From positions 1 through 25,185 of the forward strand of contig JBGUKB010000001.1 of the NCBI GenBank assembly GCA_045114235.1: a stretch of DNA of 25,185 nucleotides, written 5' to 3'. The position numbers and the translations under genes were made by a program. The notes beneath the pieces are model-generated. The model had not been told where the DNA came from and did no database searches. It saw only the letters and a list, made by a program, of their open reading frames with translations. Source of the stretch: UBA1732 sp045114235 (GTDB lineage: Bacteria > Verrucomicrobiota > Lentisphaeria > Victivallales > UBA1829). Positions 15,604 to 22,465 of this stretch are shown here, one piece after another; positions within the stretch are counted from its first letter, which is position 1; each line of letters starts with the position of its first letter.

Positions 15604-15632
15604 ACAATAGCATCATCCGTCGGAAAAATCAA
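15604..15632 (-). promoter_or_regulatory. Promoter of murC
   Basis: On the minus strand TTGATT (15627-15632), a 17-base spacer and TATTGT (15604-15609) lie 40 bases before the murC ATG, just after the argC terminator. Confidence 0.7.
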
Positions 15633-15652
15633 TGGTTTCCACCTGAAAAAAC

Positions 15653-15687
15653 GCAAAAAAACAGGACCGGAAACGAGTCCCGGTCCT
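15653..15687 (-). terminator. Intrinsic terminator after argC
   Basis: On the minus strand AGGACCGG and CCGGTCCT (15663-15670, 15680-15687) form a perfect eight-pair stem with a 9-base loop, followed by GTTTTTTT. It ends the rplM-rpsI-argC unit. A smaller GCCGCG-TTC-CGCGGC hairpin lies nearer the gene at 15717-15731. Confidence 0.93.
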
Positions 15688-15739
15688 GAATTAACCTTTA
15701 ACTAACGATGGGGAGTGCCGCGTTCCGCGGCGTCTCAGC

Positions 15740-16768
15740 TCAGACCAGCGCGGTCTCCTCGGGGAAGCCGAACCGGATGTTGAAGTCCTGCACGGCCTGT
15801 CCCGACGCGCCCTTGGTGAGGTTGTCGATGCAGGAGAAGAGCAGGAGCTTTCCGGTGTGGGAGTCGAGCTTGAACCCGATCTCGCAGCAGTTCGTGAGCG
15901 TGACGTGCTTCGTGTCCGGGAGTTTTCCGGCGGGGAGCACGCGCACGAACCGTTCGTTCCCGTATGCCTTCGCGAAGGCGTCCGCCACGGCTTCCTCGGT
16001 GCAGCCTTCGGCGGCGTCCAGGATGACCGTGGACTGGATGCCGCGGTTGGTCGGCACCAGGTGCGGGATGAAGTTCATGCTGAGGGAGGGCAGCCCGGCG
16101 GCGACGGCGAGCTCCTGCTCGATCTCGGGCAGGTGGCGGTGGCCGCTCACGCCGTAGGCGCGCACGCTCTCGTTGCATTCCGGGAAGATGTACGGCAGGT
16201 CGACTTTGCGTCCGGCTCCGGTTACGCCGCTCATGCTGCACGCCACGATGCCTTCGGGCGACGCGAGCTTGGCCGCCAGGATCGCGGTGGTCGGGAGCAG
16301 GATGCTCGTGACATAGCAGCCGGGGCAGGCGATCAGCTTCGCGGTGCGGATCTGTTCGCGGTAGCGTTCGGGGAGGCCGTAGACCGCACCGGAGAGCAGT
16401 CCGGGTGCGGGATGGTCGATCTTATAGTACTTCTTGTACTGGTCGAGGGAGCGCAGACGGAAGTCCGCGCTGATGTCAATGACGGTGAGTCCGGCATTGA
16501 TGAACGGCTCGGCGAATTCATGCGCGAGGCCGTGGGGGAGCGCCAGGAAAGCGGCGTCGCAGCCGGATTTGATCGCCTCGACGTCCGGCATGGAGAATGA
16601 CAGTCCGGTCCCGGCGAGACGGGGGAAGATCTCCGCGATGTCCTTGCCCGCGTTCTGGCGGGACGTGATCACGCGGATATCGGCATACGGATGACGAGAA
16701 AGCAGGCGAAGAAGCTCTTCGCCTGCATATCCCGCAGCGCCGACGATTGCGACGCGTACTTTGTCCAT
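15740..16768 (-). CDS. argC: N-acetyl-gamma-glutamyl-phosphate reductase
   Basis: ArgC reduces N-acetyl-glutamyl phosphate with NADPH to the semialdehyde, the third step of arginine (ornithine) synthesis in the cytosol. The 342 residues show the nucleotide fold VAIVGAAGYAGEELLRLL (6-23), DISADFRL (98-105), the catalytic cysteine C151 in ACPGCYVTS, SGVTGAGRK and GVSGHRHLPEIEQEL with the active-site histidine. I start at the ATG at 16766-16768, because GGAG (16778-16781) stands 9 bases before it. The TTG 15 bases upstream would bury that site in the coding region. The start is 15 bases after the rpsI stop, so argC rides in a ribosomal-protein operon. No other arg gene is visible. Confidence 0.96.
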   Translation of the reverse strand: MDKVRVAIVGAAGYAGEELLRLLSRHPYADIRVITSRQNAGKDIAEIFPRLAGTGLSFSMPDVEAIKSGCDAAFLALPHGLAHEFAEPFINAGLTVIDISADFRLRSLDQYKKYYKIDHPAPGLLSGAVYGLPERYREQIRTAKLIACPGCYVTSILLPTTAILAAKLASPEGIVACSMSGVTGAGRKVDLPYIFPECNESVRAYGVSGHRHLPEIEQELAVAAGLPSLSMNFIPHLVPTNRGIQSTVILDAAEGCTEEAVADAFAKAYGNERFVRVLPAGKLPDTKHVTLTNCCEIGFKLDSHTGKLLLFSCIDNLTKGASGQAVQDFNIRFGFPEETALV

Positions 16769-16777
16769 GACACTCGT

Positions 16778-16781
16778 CTCC
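16778..16781 (-). promoter_or_regulatory. Ribosome binding site that decides the argC start
   Basis: GGAG on the minus strand, 9 bases before the ATG of argC. It excludes the nearby in-frame TTG (16781-16783) as the main start. Confidence 0.75.
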
Positions 16782-16783
16782 AA

Positions 16784-17179
16784 TTAGCGTTTGGAGAACT
16801 GGAAGCGTCTGCGCGCGCCCGGCTGACCGGGTTTTTTGCGTTCCTTGACTCTGGAGTCGCGCGTCAGCATGCCGCTGCTCTTCAGCACGGACTTGTAGTT
16901 TTCGTCCGTGAGAACGAGGGCGCGGGCGATGCCGTGGCGGATGGCGCCGGCCTGACCGGCCTTGCCGCCGCCCACGACGGAGGCGTCGATGTCATACGCT
17001 TCGGCTGCGCCGGAGACGTTCAGGGGCTGCATCACGTAGCCGCGGAGAGCTTCGGTCTCGAAATATTCTTCGAACTTCTGGCCGTTCACGGTGATCTTGC
17101 CGCTGCCTGCGTCGATGCGGACGCGGGCGCTGGCGCATTTTCTGCGGCCGGTGGCGGCGATGGCGTTCTTCTTATCCAT
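16784..17179 (-). CDS. rpsI: 30S ribosomal protein S9
   Basis: S9 binds 16S rRNA in the head of the small subunit; its C-terminal tail reaches the P-site tRNA. The 131-residue protein has the usual ATGRRKCASARVRI start, GGGKAGQAGAIRHGIARAL in the centre and the basic end DSRVKERKKPGQPGARRRFQFSKR with the invariant final KR. A GGAG lies 9 bases before the ATG, and the start is 14 bases after the rplM stop. The rplM-rpsI pair is conserved across bacteria; the argC gene after it is the only unusual element of this operon. Confidence 0.98.
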   Translation of the reverse strand: MDKKNAIAATGRRKCASARVRIDAGSGKITVNGQKFEEYFETEALRGYVMQPLNVSGAAEAYDIDASVVGGGKAGQAGAIRHGIARALVLTDENYKSVLKSSGMLTRDSRVKERKKPGQPGARRRFQFSKR

Positions 17180-17193
17180 ATCTCAATGCTCCA

Positions 17194-17619
17194 TTATTTC
17201 ACGGGTTCGGGTTTCTGGGCCGCGTGCGGATGCTCCGCACCGACGTACACTTTCAGCTTGGCGTACTGGGCACGGCCAAGGCGTCCCTTCGGCATCATGC
17301 CCCACACGGCCTCGCGGACCAGGCGGTCGGCATGCTTCGCGCGCATCTGTTCCGCCGTTTCGATCCTCTGGCCGCTGCGGTAGCCCGTCCAGCGGATGTA
17401 CTTCTTGCCGGTTTCCTTGCTGCCCGTGAGGACGGCTTTTCCGGCGTTGATCACGACGACGAACGCGCCGGTGTCAACGTGGGGAGTATAGGTCGGTTTA
17501 TCTTTGCCGCGCAGAGCGTTCGCGATCTTGACGGCAAGTCTTCCAAGCGGTTCGCCCGCGGCGTCGAACAGCACGAATTTGCGCTCGATTTCGCCGGTCT
17601 TGGCCAAATAGGTTTTCAT
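17194..17619 (-). CDS. rplM: 50S ribosomal protein L13
   Basis: L13 is an early-assembling large-subunit protein that binds 23S rRNA. The 141 residues include LFDAAGEPLGRLAVKIANALRGK near the N-terminus, PHVDTGAFVVVINA, GKKYIRWTGYRSG and the hallmark VWGMMPKGRLGR near 115. Length is typical. A GAGGAG lies about 10 bases before the ATG. It heads rplM-rpsI-argC, transcribed from a promoter at 17746-17774 through a leader of about 120 bases that holds a terminator-like hairpin at 17667-17690. In several bacteria L13 controls its own operon through the leader; that this happens here is inference. Confidence 0.98.
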   Translation of the reverse strand: MKTYLAKTGEIERKFVLFDAAGEPLGRLAVKIANALRGKDKPTYTPHVDTGAFVVVINAGKAVLTGSKETGKKYIRWTGYRSGQRIETAEQMRAKHADRLVREAVWGMMPKGRLGRAQYAKLKVYVGAEHPHAAQKPEPVK

Positions 17620-17666
17620 TTCAGGATTGCTCCTCGTTCAGTTCAGTTTGTATCAACCAATAATCG

Positions 17667-17690
17667 AAAAAAGGGCGTTCCGGAACTGCC
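17667..17690 (-). promoter_or_regulatory. Terminator-like hairpin in the rplM leader (possible attenuator)
   Basis: On the minus strand GGC-A-GTT, loop CCGG, AAC-GCC (17674-17690) is followed by C and TTTTTT (17667-17672), between the rplM promoter and its start codon. The stem has six pairs and one bulged A. A terminator inside a leader fits attenuation of the L13-S9 operon, but no competing antiterminator has been worked out. Confidence 0.5.
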
Positions 17691-17745
17691 AGATCCCGGG
17701 ACTTTCCTGACGTCGTATTCGGGATATACCACATCGGAATCAATT

Positions 17746-17774
17746 AATATACCGCCTGTTTCCCGTTTTTTCAA
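17746..17774 (-). promoter_or_regulatory. Promoter of rplM-rpsI-argC
   Basis: On the minus strand TTGAAA (17769-17774), a 17-base spacer and TATATT (17746-17751). It leaves a leader of roughly 120 bases before rplM, longer than most leaders in this window. Confidence 0.8.
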
Positions 17775-17901
17775 ATCATTTCCGTATTTTTCCGCAAACT
17801 TTTCTCTGTCTGACCCGGTGCCGCCGCGGCTGCGACCGCGCTTTCCGGCGCAAACGGCGCTCCTTCATGCGAAAAAAAACGGAAAAAAGTTCTTTTCGAG
17901 G

Positions 17902-17929
17902 TTGATTATTTTGAAAAGGGTAGTATAGT
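17902..17929 (+). promoter_or_regulatory. Promoter of frr
   Basis: TTGATT (17902-17907), a 16-base spacer and TATAGT (17924-17929), preceded by A- and T-rich sequence. The block GTTCTTTTCGAG just before the -35 is echoed by GTTCTCGAG before the tRNA-Leu promoter. Confidence 0.75.
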
Positions 17930-18006
17930 GTTCACAGAAACAAACAACACGGTGTCCGGAAAAGGAAAAGCTTCCGCAAAACCGGACCGGCAAACGAACT
18001 TGCGAC

Positions 18007-18015
18007 AGGAAGGAG
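18007..18015 (+). promoter_or_regulatory. Ribosome binding site that decides the frr start
   Basis: AGGAAGGAG ends 8 bases before the ATG at 18024. The reading frame is open further upstream to a GTG at 17928, but that codon overlaps the -10 box and cannot lie on the transcript with a ribosome site. Confidence 0.9.
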
Positions 18016-18023
18016 CATTCCCC

Positions 18024-18587
18024 ATGAACGAAATGAGCAATCTTCTCGACGAACTCGAAGAACGCATGATGAAGTCGGAAGAATCCATGAAGCACGATTT
18101 TTCCGCCATCCGCACCGGGAAGGCGTCGGCCGCGCTCGTCGAACCCATCACGATCGAGTATTACGGCACGCAGACCAAGCTGCGCGACGTGGCGGGCATC
18201 TCCACGCCCGATCCGCGCACGATCGCCATCCAGCCGTGGGACAAGTCCGCGCTCGCCAAGATCGAAAAGGCGATCATCGCCTCCAACCTCGGCATCACGC
18301 CGCTCAACGACGGCAAGGTCATCCGCCTGCCCATCCCCCCGCTCAGCGGCGAACGCCGCCAGCAGCTCACCAAGCAGGTGAAGGCGCGCTGCGAGGAGGC
18401 GAAGGTCTCCGTCCGCAACATCCGCCGCGACGGCAACGAGACCGCGAAGAAGATGGAGAAGGACTCCGTCATCAATGAGGATGAGCTCAAGGAACTCCTC
18501 GAAAAGATCCAGAAGCTCACCGACGACTACATCAAGAACCTTGAGGCCGTCTGCGCCGACAAGGAAAAGGAGATCATGACCGTCTGA
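18024..18587 (+). CDS. frr: Ribosome recycling factor
   Basis: RRF, with EF-G, splits the post-termination ribosome into subunits. The 187 residues match the usual length of about 185. The three-helix-bundle domain is formed by LLDELEERMMKSEESMKHDFSAIRTGKASAALVE at the start and the long C-terminal helices (LSGERRQQLTKQVKARCEEAKVSVRNIRRDGNE, then DELKELLEKIQKLTDDYIKNLEAVCADKEKEIM). Between them lies the small beta domain with YYGTQTKLRDVAGISTPDPRTIAIQPWDKS. The start is fixed by the ribosome site at 18007-18015. The gene appears to be alone in its transcript: no tsf or pyrH, its common neighbours, lies in the window. Confidence 0.98.
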   Translation: MNEMSNLLDELEERMMKSEESMKHDFSAIRTGKASAALVEPITIEYYGTQTKLRDVAGISTPDPRTIAIQPWDKSALAKIEKAIIASNLGITPLNDGKVIRLPIPPLSGERRQQLTKQVKARCEEAKVSVRNIRRDGNETAKKMEKDSVINEDELKELLEKIQKLTDDYIKNLEAVCADKEKEIMTV

Positions 18588-18738
18588 CACGCCGGTCATC
18601 CTCGCCCCAGTCGTTCCATCCGAAATCATACGGGATGCCGCTTTTCGCGGCAGGCCTGCTTGTATCTTCGTTTCTCTTTGCCCCGTGGGTATGCGAATCC
18701 CGACCGGAGAAAAAAACGTTTTTTTTCAGATTTATTGT
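18588..18738. other. Intergenic region after frr
   Basis: It contains a perfect hairpin TGCCGC-TTTTC-GCGGCA (18636-18652) without a proper T-run, and an A7-CG-T8 palindrome near 18711-18726 just before the next promoter. Either could help end frr transcription; the second may also act as an UP element. No gene is seen. Confidence 0.5.
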
Positions 18739-18767
18739 TTGATAATTTGGGATTTGCATGATATATT
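18739..18767 (+). promoter_or_regulatory. Promoter of the AIDA/FG-GAP protein gene
   Basis: TTGATA (18739-18744), a 17-base spacer and TATATT (18762-18767), with A/T tracts upstream. The leader to the ATG at 18871 is about 97 bases and holds a small TGCC/GGCA hairpin. Confidence 0.8.
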
Positions 18768-18857
18768 ACGCAAACAAAAATAAAGAACGTGCCTGAAAGG
18801 GCATCTATTTTCCTCGAATTTGAACTCAACCAAATCCTTACATAACCCTACAAACAG

Positions 18858-18863
18858 AAAGGA
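18858..18863 (+). promoter_or_regulatory. Ribosome binding site of the AIDA/FG-GAP protein gene
   Basis: AAAGGA, 7 bases before the ATG at 18871. It favours this start over the in-frame TTG at 18820, which lacks a ribosome site. Confidence 0.75.
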
Positions 18864-18870
18864 TCACACC

Positions 18871-21800
18871 ATGGGTACTGTCATTACCAGCACCTACTAC
18901 GTCAACAACGGAGAAATTCTGGATACTCCCGATATCCAGGGCAACGGCAGAGTGTATGTCAATGCGGGGGGGTCCGCGACGAATGCTATCATTCATGGAG
19001 GCGGCGTGGAACTTGTCCTGGCCGGCGGCACGGACATGGATGCCAACGTTTCTTCCGGCGGTACGATGAGTGTCAATACCGGCCGTTCGTTCAGAGCGCA
19101 CGTCTATAACAGCGGCAGTCTCAGCGGGGTCGGCGCTACCATCTATTCCGCAGTCGTCGGCAACGGCGGCAGCATGGCACTGTCCGGCTACGTCCATCAG
19201 ACAAGCGGGCTCGTCTCCCGGGGCCACGTGGAATCGACAGTCGTCGAAGCTGGCGGCGTCATGACGCTGGAAAAATTTGCCGCCTGCAGCAAAACGACGA
19301 TCAGCGGCGGCACACTGCTCGCTTCCTCCGGCACGGAAGCGTACGGCGTCACGACGACTGACGGATATATCCTGGTAGACACCGCTTCTGCGTACAATGT
19401 GACCATGTCCGGCGGCAGCATGCTTGTCAGAGGAAATGGCGTCCTCGATCCCGGTCTGGTGGAAAACCTGACCCAACGTTCCGGTATCGTCTGGGTCGAA
19501 GCGGGCGGCGTCGTCTCGAACGCGGACATTATTAACGGTACTGTCAGAGTGTATAAGGGCGGCCACCTTGAAGGTTCAGTCGTACGAGAGTCGGGCACCG
19601 TGTACCTCGACGGCGGGGAACAGCACGGCGGCACCGTTCACGGGAACGAAACCATCCGGGAAGACGGTACGGCATATAATGTGAACTTCGGCAAGAGGGT
19701 CGACGTGCAGGGAAAGGCCATCAACTGCAATCTGGGTTGCGGATCGGCCGTGATTTCCAGCGGCGGTTTCTTCTCCGGCACGGCGAATGTGTCATCCGGT
19801 TCTTTCGGTGAATTCATCGTGCTCTCCGGCGGCACGGCAAAAGTCAATAAAGTCACGGGGTGGGCCAACGCGATCATCTCCGGCGGCAGCATGGACGTGT
19901 CCGCGGGCAAGATCGAATGGGTCTACCTCAAGGATTTGGGCGGCACGTTCAACCTCGGCGCGAACGCCTCCACCGGCAGCGCGAATGTCGTGAACGGCGT
20001 CATGAACGTCGAGGGCGTCCTCCGGAACCCCGGCGTCAGCGCAGGCGGATCGGTCCATATCGCGGAAGGCGGCGTCATCACCGGCAAGTTCGAGATCGCG
20101 AACGGCGCGATCGTTACCGCTGACGCCGGCGCGACCGTCGACTTCGACATCAGCGGCGTCTCGGCGGGAATTGGCCCGCGCCTGAGCAGCCTCTCCCTCG
20201 TGAGCGGCACGCCGGACTACTCGCTCACTGTCGGCGAAAACCAGGCGGTCGGCACCTACAAGCTCGCGGGCGGCGCGGCCGGGTTCAGCAAGACCCTCAC
20301 GGTGAAGAACTCCGCCGGAACCGAACTCGGCACGATCGCCGTCGACGGGGACGTCGTGGGCTACAGCGGCAAGGTGTTCGGACTGAAGCTGACCGACGAC
20401 ACGCTGAGCGTGCTGGTCGTGAACGGCAGTTCCGAAAACGTCTTCATGGGCACCGTGACCAACGGAACGAAGGAAATCACTTCCGGCATGACTGCGCTCG
20501 GTGCGACCGTGAACGAAGAGGGGCTCCTTTCTATCCTCAGCAAGGGCAAAGCGAGTAACACCGTGGTCAACTTCGGCGGCGAAATGGTCGTGTCGACCGG
20601 CGGCAAGGTCCAGGGCGTCACGATCGAAAAAGGCGGCTCCGTGTCCATCCTCGAAGACGTCATGGCACAAAACGTGGTCGTGAACGGCGGGCTGCTCCAC
20701 CTTGACACCTACGGCTGGGCCGAACATCTGTCAAGCGGATACACGGTGTCCAGCAACACCATCGTGAGGAACGGCGGCGAGGTCATCGTGGAGGGCAGCG
20801 CCCATCTGGTCGGCGCATACGTCTCCGAAGGAGGCCGCGTGAGCGTCATGAAAGACGGCGAATTCTCGGCAGGCAAAGTCAATGACGGTGAAATATACGC
20901 GTTCAACGGTGCGCTTGTTTCCAGAGTCAACTTGGAGGACGGCGGCATTCTGAACGTGGAGTCCGGTGGCATCGTACGCCATATCAATGTCAGCGCGGGC
21001 GGCGTCATCACCGGCGTCCTGCGCGAAGCATCCGAACTCACCTTCTACGGCGGCACGCTCGACCTCGACATTTCGAATGCCGCGCCGGAAAGCGAATTCC
21101 TTGTCGACGAGCAGTCGTACGCCAACATAGATATGCTCATCAGTGAAAAAATCTATTATCTCTGCACGCTCACGGTCGGCGAGAACCAGGCGAAGGGGGT
21201 CTACCAGCTGATCGAAGGGGCTTCCGGTTTCGACCAGACCATCACCGTGGTGAACACCTCTGGGGACGAACTCGGCACGCTTTCCGTCGGATCCTCCGTC
21301 GCGATCGGCAACGACCTGTATACGCTGAGCCAGACCGCGGGCGATTATTCCCTGCTCGTCACGATCGAGGATAATCCGGAACCCACGCCTCCGACTCCGA
21401 CCCCGGCCTTTATCGCGAAGAGCGACGTCGACGGCAACGGCATTTCGGACGTGCTGTTCCAGTATACGGGCGGCCTCGGCCAGATCGGATTCTGGATGAA
21501 CGGCACGAACGAATGGCGGAGCACGAACGCCACGCACCCGGTCGACACTTGGGAAGTCCTCGGCGCGTACGACATGGATTCCAACGGCAAGGCGGATTCC
21601 GTGCTGGTCGGCAACGTGGAAGTCGGCGGCATCAAGGGCGCGTTCATCGGCTATTACACCGACGCGTTCGACACGGACGAAAACTGGGTGAATATCAGCT
21701 ATCTGACGAATAACGAAGGATACGTTTGGAAAAACAAGGTCGGCAACCTGACCGGAAACGACGGCAAGAACTCCATCGTGTGGCATTCGACCGAACTCGG

Positions 21801-22308
21801 CGCGCTCGGCGCGTGGACCGACGGCACCGACAGCTGGGTGTCCCTCGGCGCGGGCTACGATTCCAACTGGACGCTCGTCGGCTGCGGCGATTTCACCGGG
21901 ACCGGCAAGGACACCGTCGTGATGAGCTACATGGACGGCGCGAAATACTACACGGTCGACCTCAACAGCACTGCCGCCGAACTCGCCACGAGCGACGCCG
22001 GCTGGGCGGTTCGCGCCATCGGCGATTTCTCCGGCGACGGAAAGGACGACATCGTGGCGTTCCACAAGGAGACCGGACTGGTCGCCATGTGGGGCGACGG
22101 CGATTCCGCGAAATGGTCGCAGCTCGGCCAGCTGGACGCGAAGGACTGGTTCGTGGTCGGCGCGGGCGATTACAACAACGACCAGAAGGACGACCTGCTG
22201 GTCCGGCAGAAATCCACCGGCATGCTCGGCTACTACACAAGCGGCGACCTGAGCCAGTGGAACGTCCTCGGCTACGGCGTCGATATGGACTGGACCGTCA
22301 TCGCGTAA
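18871..22308 (+). CDS. AIDA-type repeat protein with C-terminal FG-GAP/VCBS-like repeats
   Basis: This 1145-residue protein is a probable surface or secreted adhesin-like protein; its partner is unknown. Residues about 1-440 and 525-745 are beta-helix repeats of the AIDA type (units of about 18-20 residues with N/S-GG or SGG turns, such as VSSGGTMSVNTG). Each block ends in a related cap: a D-x-D-I-S segment, then LTVGENQA (from 452 and 767) leading to GAAGF or GASGF, a TV-N-x-x-G-x-ELGT segment and a final strand. A Pro/Thr linker follows (834-846). From 847 to the end come about six FG-GAP/VCBS-like repeats with calcium-loop motifs DVDGNGISD, DFSGDGKDD and DYNNDQKDD, ending WTVIA. No signal peptide, lipobox, autotransporter barrel or LPXTG-like anchor is visible, so its export route is open. 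I associate such cap-bearing proteins with Lentisphaerota. It is alone in its transcript. Confidence 0.85.
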   Translation: MGTVITSTYYVNNGEILDTPDIQGNGRVYVNAGGSATNAIIHGGGVELVLAGGTDMDANVSSGGTMSVNTGRSFRAHVYNSGSLSGVGATIYSAVVGNGGSMALSGYVHQTSGLVSRGHVESTVVEAGGVMTLEKFAACSKTTISGGTLLASSGTEAYGVTTTDGYILVDTASAYNVTMSGGSMLVRGNGVLDPGLVENLTQRSGIVWVEAGGVVSNADIINGTVRVYKGGHLEGSVVRESGTVYLDGGEQHGGTVHGNETIREDGTAYNVNFGKRVDVQGKAINCNLGCGSAVISSGGFFSGTANVSSGSFGEFIVLSGGTAKVNKVTGWANAIISGGSMDVSAGKIEWVYLKDLGGTFNLGANASTGSANVVNGVMNVEGVLRNPGVSAGGSVHIAEGGVITGKFEIANGAIVTADAGATVDFDISGVSAGIGPRLSSLSLVSGTPDYSLTVGENQAVGTYKLAGGAAGFSKTLTVKNSAGTELGTIAVDGDVVGYSGKVFGLKLTDDTLSVLVVNGSSENVFMGTVTNGTKEITSGMTALGATVNEEGLLSILSKGKASNTVVNFGGEMVVSTGGKVQGVTIEKGGSVSILEDVMAQNVVVNGGLLHLDTYGWAEHLSSGYTVSSNTIVRNGGEVIVEGSAHLVGAYVSEGGRVSVMKDGEFSAGKVNDGEIYAFNGALVSRVNLEDGGILNVESGGIVRHINVSAGGVITGVLREASELTFYGGTLDLDISNAAPESEFLVDEQSYANIDMLISEKIYYLCTLTVGENQAKGVYQLIEGASGFDQTITVVNTSGDELGTLSVGSSVAIGNDLYTLSQTAGDYSLLVTIEDNPEPTPPTPTPAFIAKSDVDGNGISDVLFQYTGGLGQIGFWMNGTNEWRSTNATHPVDTWEVLGAYDMDSNGKADSVLVGNVEVGGIKGAFIGYYTDAFDTDENWVNISYLTNNEGYVWKNKVGNLTGNDGKNSIVWHSTELGALGAWTDGTDSWVSLGAGYDSNWTLVGCGDFTGTGKDTVVMSYMDGAKYYTVDLNSTAAELATSDAGWAVRAIGDFSGDGKDDIVAFHKETGLVAMWGDGDSAKWSQLGQLDAKDWFVVGAGDYNNDQKDDLLVRQKSTGMLGYYTSGDLSQWNVLGYGVDMDWTVIA

Positions 22309-22312
22309 CCCT

Positions 22313-22359
22313 GCAAAGCGTGCTGAGTCGGCGCCACGCTTCCCAACGGCACGCTTTGC
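22313..22359 (+). other. Long stem-loop just after the AIDA/FG-GAP stop codon
   Basis: GCAAAGCGTGC (22313-22323) and its exact complement GCACGCTTTGC (22349-22359) form an 11-pair stem with a 25-base loop, 4 bases after the stop codon. There is no T-run directly after it, and a true terminator follows 10 bases on. It may protect the mRNA 3' end or be a processed 3' RNA. Confidence 0.7.
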
Positions 22360-22361
22360 CT

Positions 22362-22407
22362 GAAAAAACGCCTCCGGCTTCACGAGAAGTCGGAGGCTTT
22401 TCTTTTC
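22362..22407. terminator. Bidirectional terminator between the AIDA/FG-GAP gene and recJ
   Basis: GCCTCCG (22370-22376) pairs with CGGAGGC (22391-22397), with an inner CTTC-ACGA-GAAG helix. TTTTCTTTT follows on the plus strand and, on the other strand, GTTTTTT follows. It can stop both the AIDA/FG-GAP transcript and the converging recJ transcript. Confidence 0.93.
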
Positions 22408-22465
22408 TGTGCTTGTCGTTTTGCCGGAGCGTGAGCCCGAAATGGTCGCGTTACCGCTTGCGGCG

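Larger units (their letters stand above)
17620..18023. other. Divergent intergenic region between rplM and frr
   Basis: About 400 bases without a credible gene. It holds the rplM leader and promoter on the minus strand and the frr promoter and leader on the plus strand. Between them (about 17,775-17,900) is GC-rich inverted-repeat sequence, then A-rich sequence that could serve as an UP element for frr. No small ORF here resembles a protein. Confidence 0.7.

Noticed and set aside
17928..18023. Upstream GTG start for frr
   Set aside because: The GTG overlaps the -10 box; the ATG at 18024 has a strong ribosome site and gives the normal RRF length.
18880..22300. Classical autotransporter
   Set aside because: AIDA-type repeats are present but no signal peptide and no C-terminal beta-barrel are visible; the C-terminus is FG-GAP-like.
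20731..22383. 550-codon minus-strand frame opposite the AIDA/FG-GAP gene
   Set aside because: Antisense shadow; it covers the terminator and long stem-loop and has no recognisable motif.
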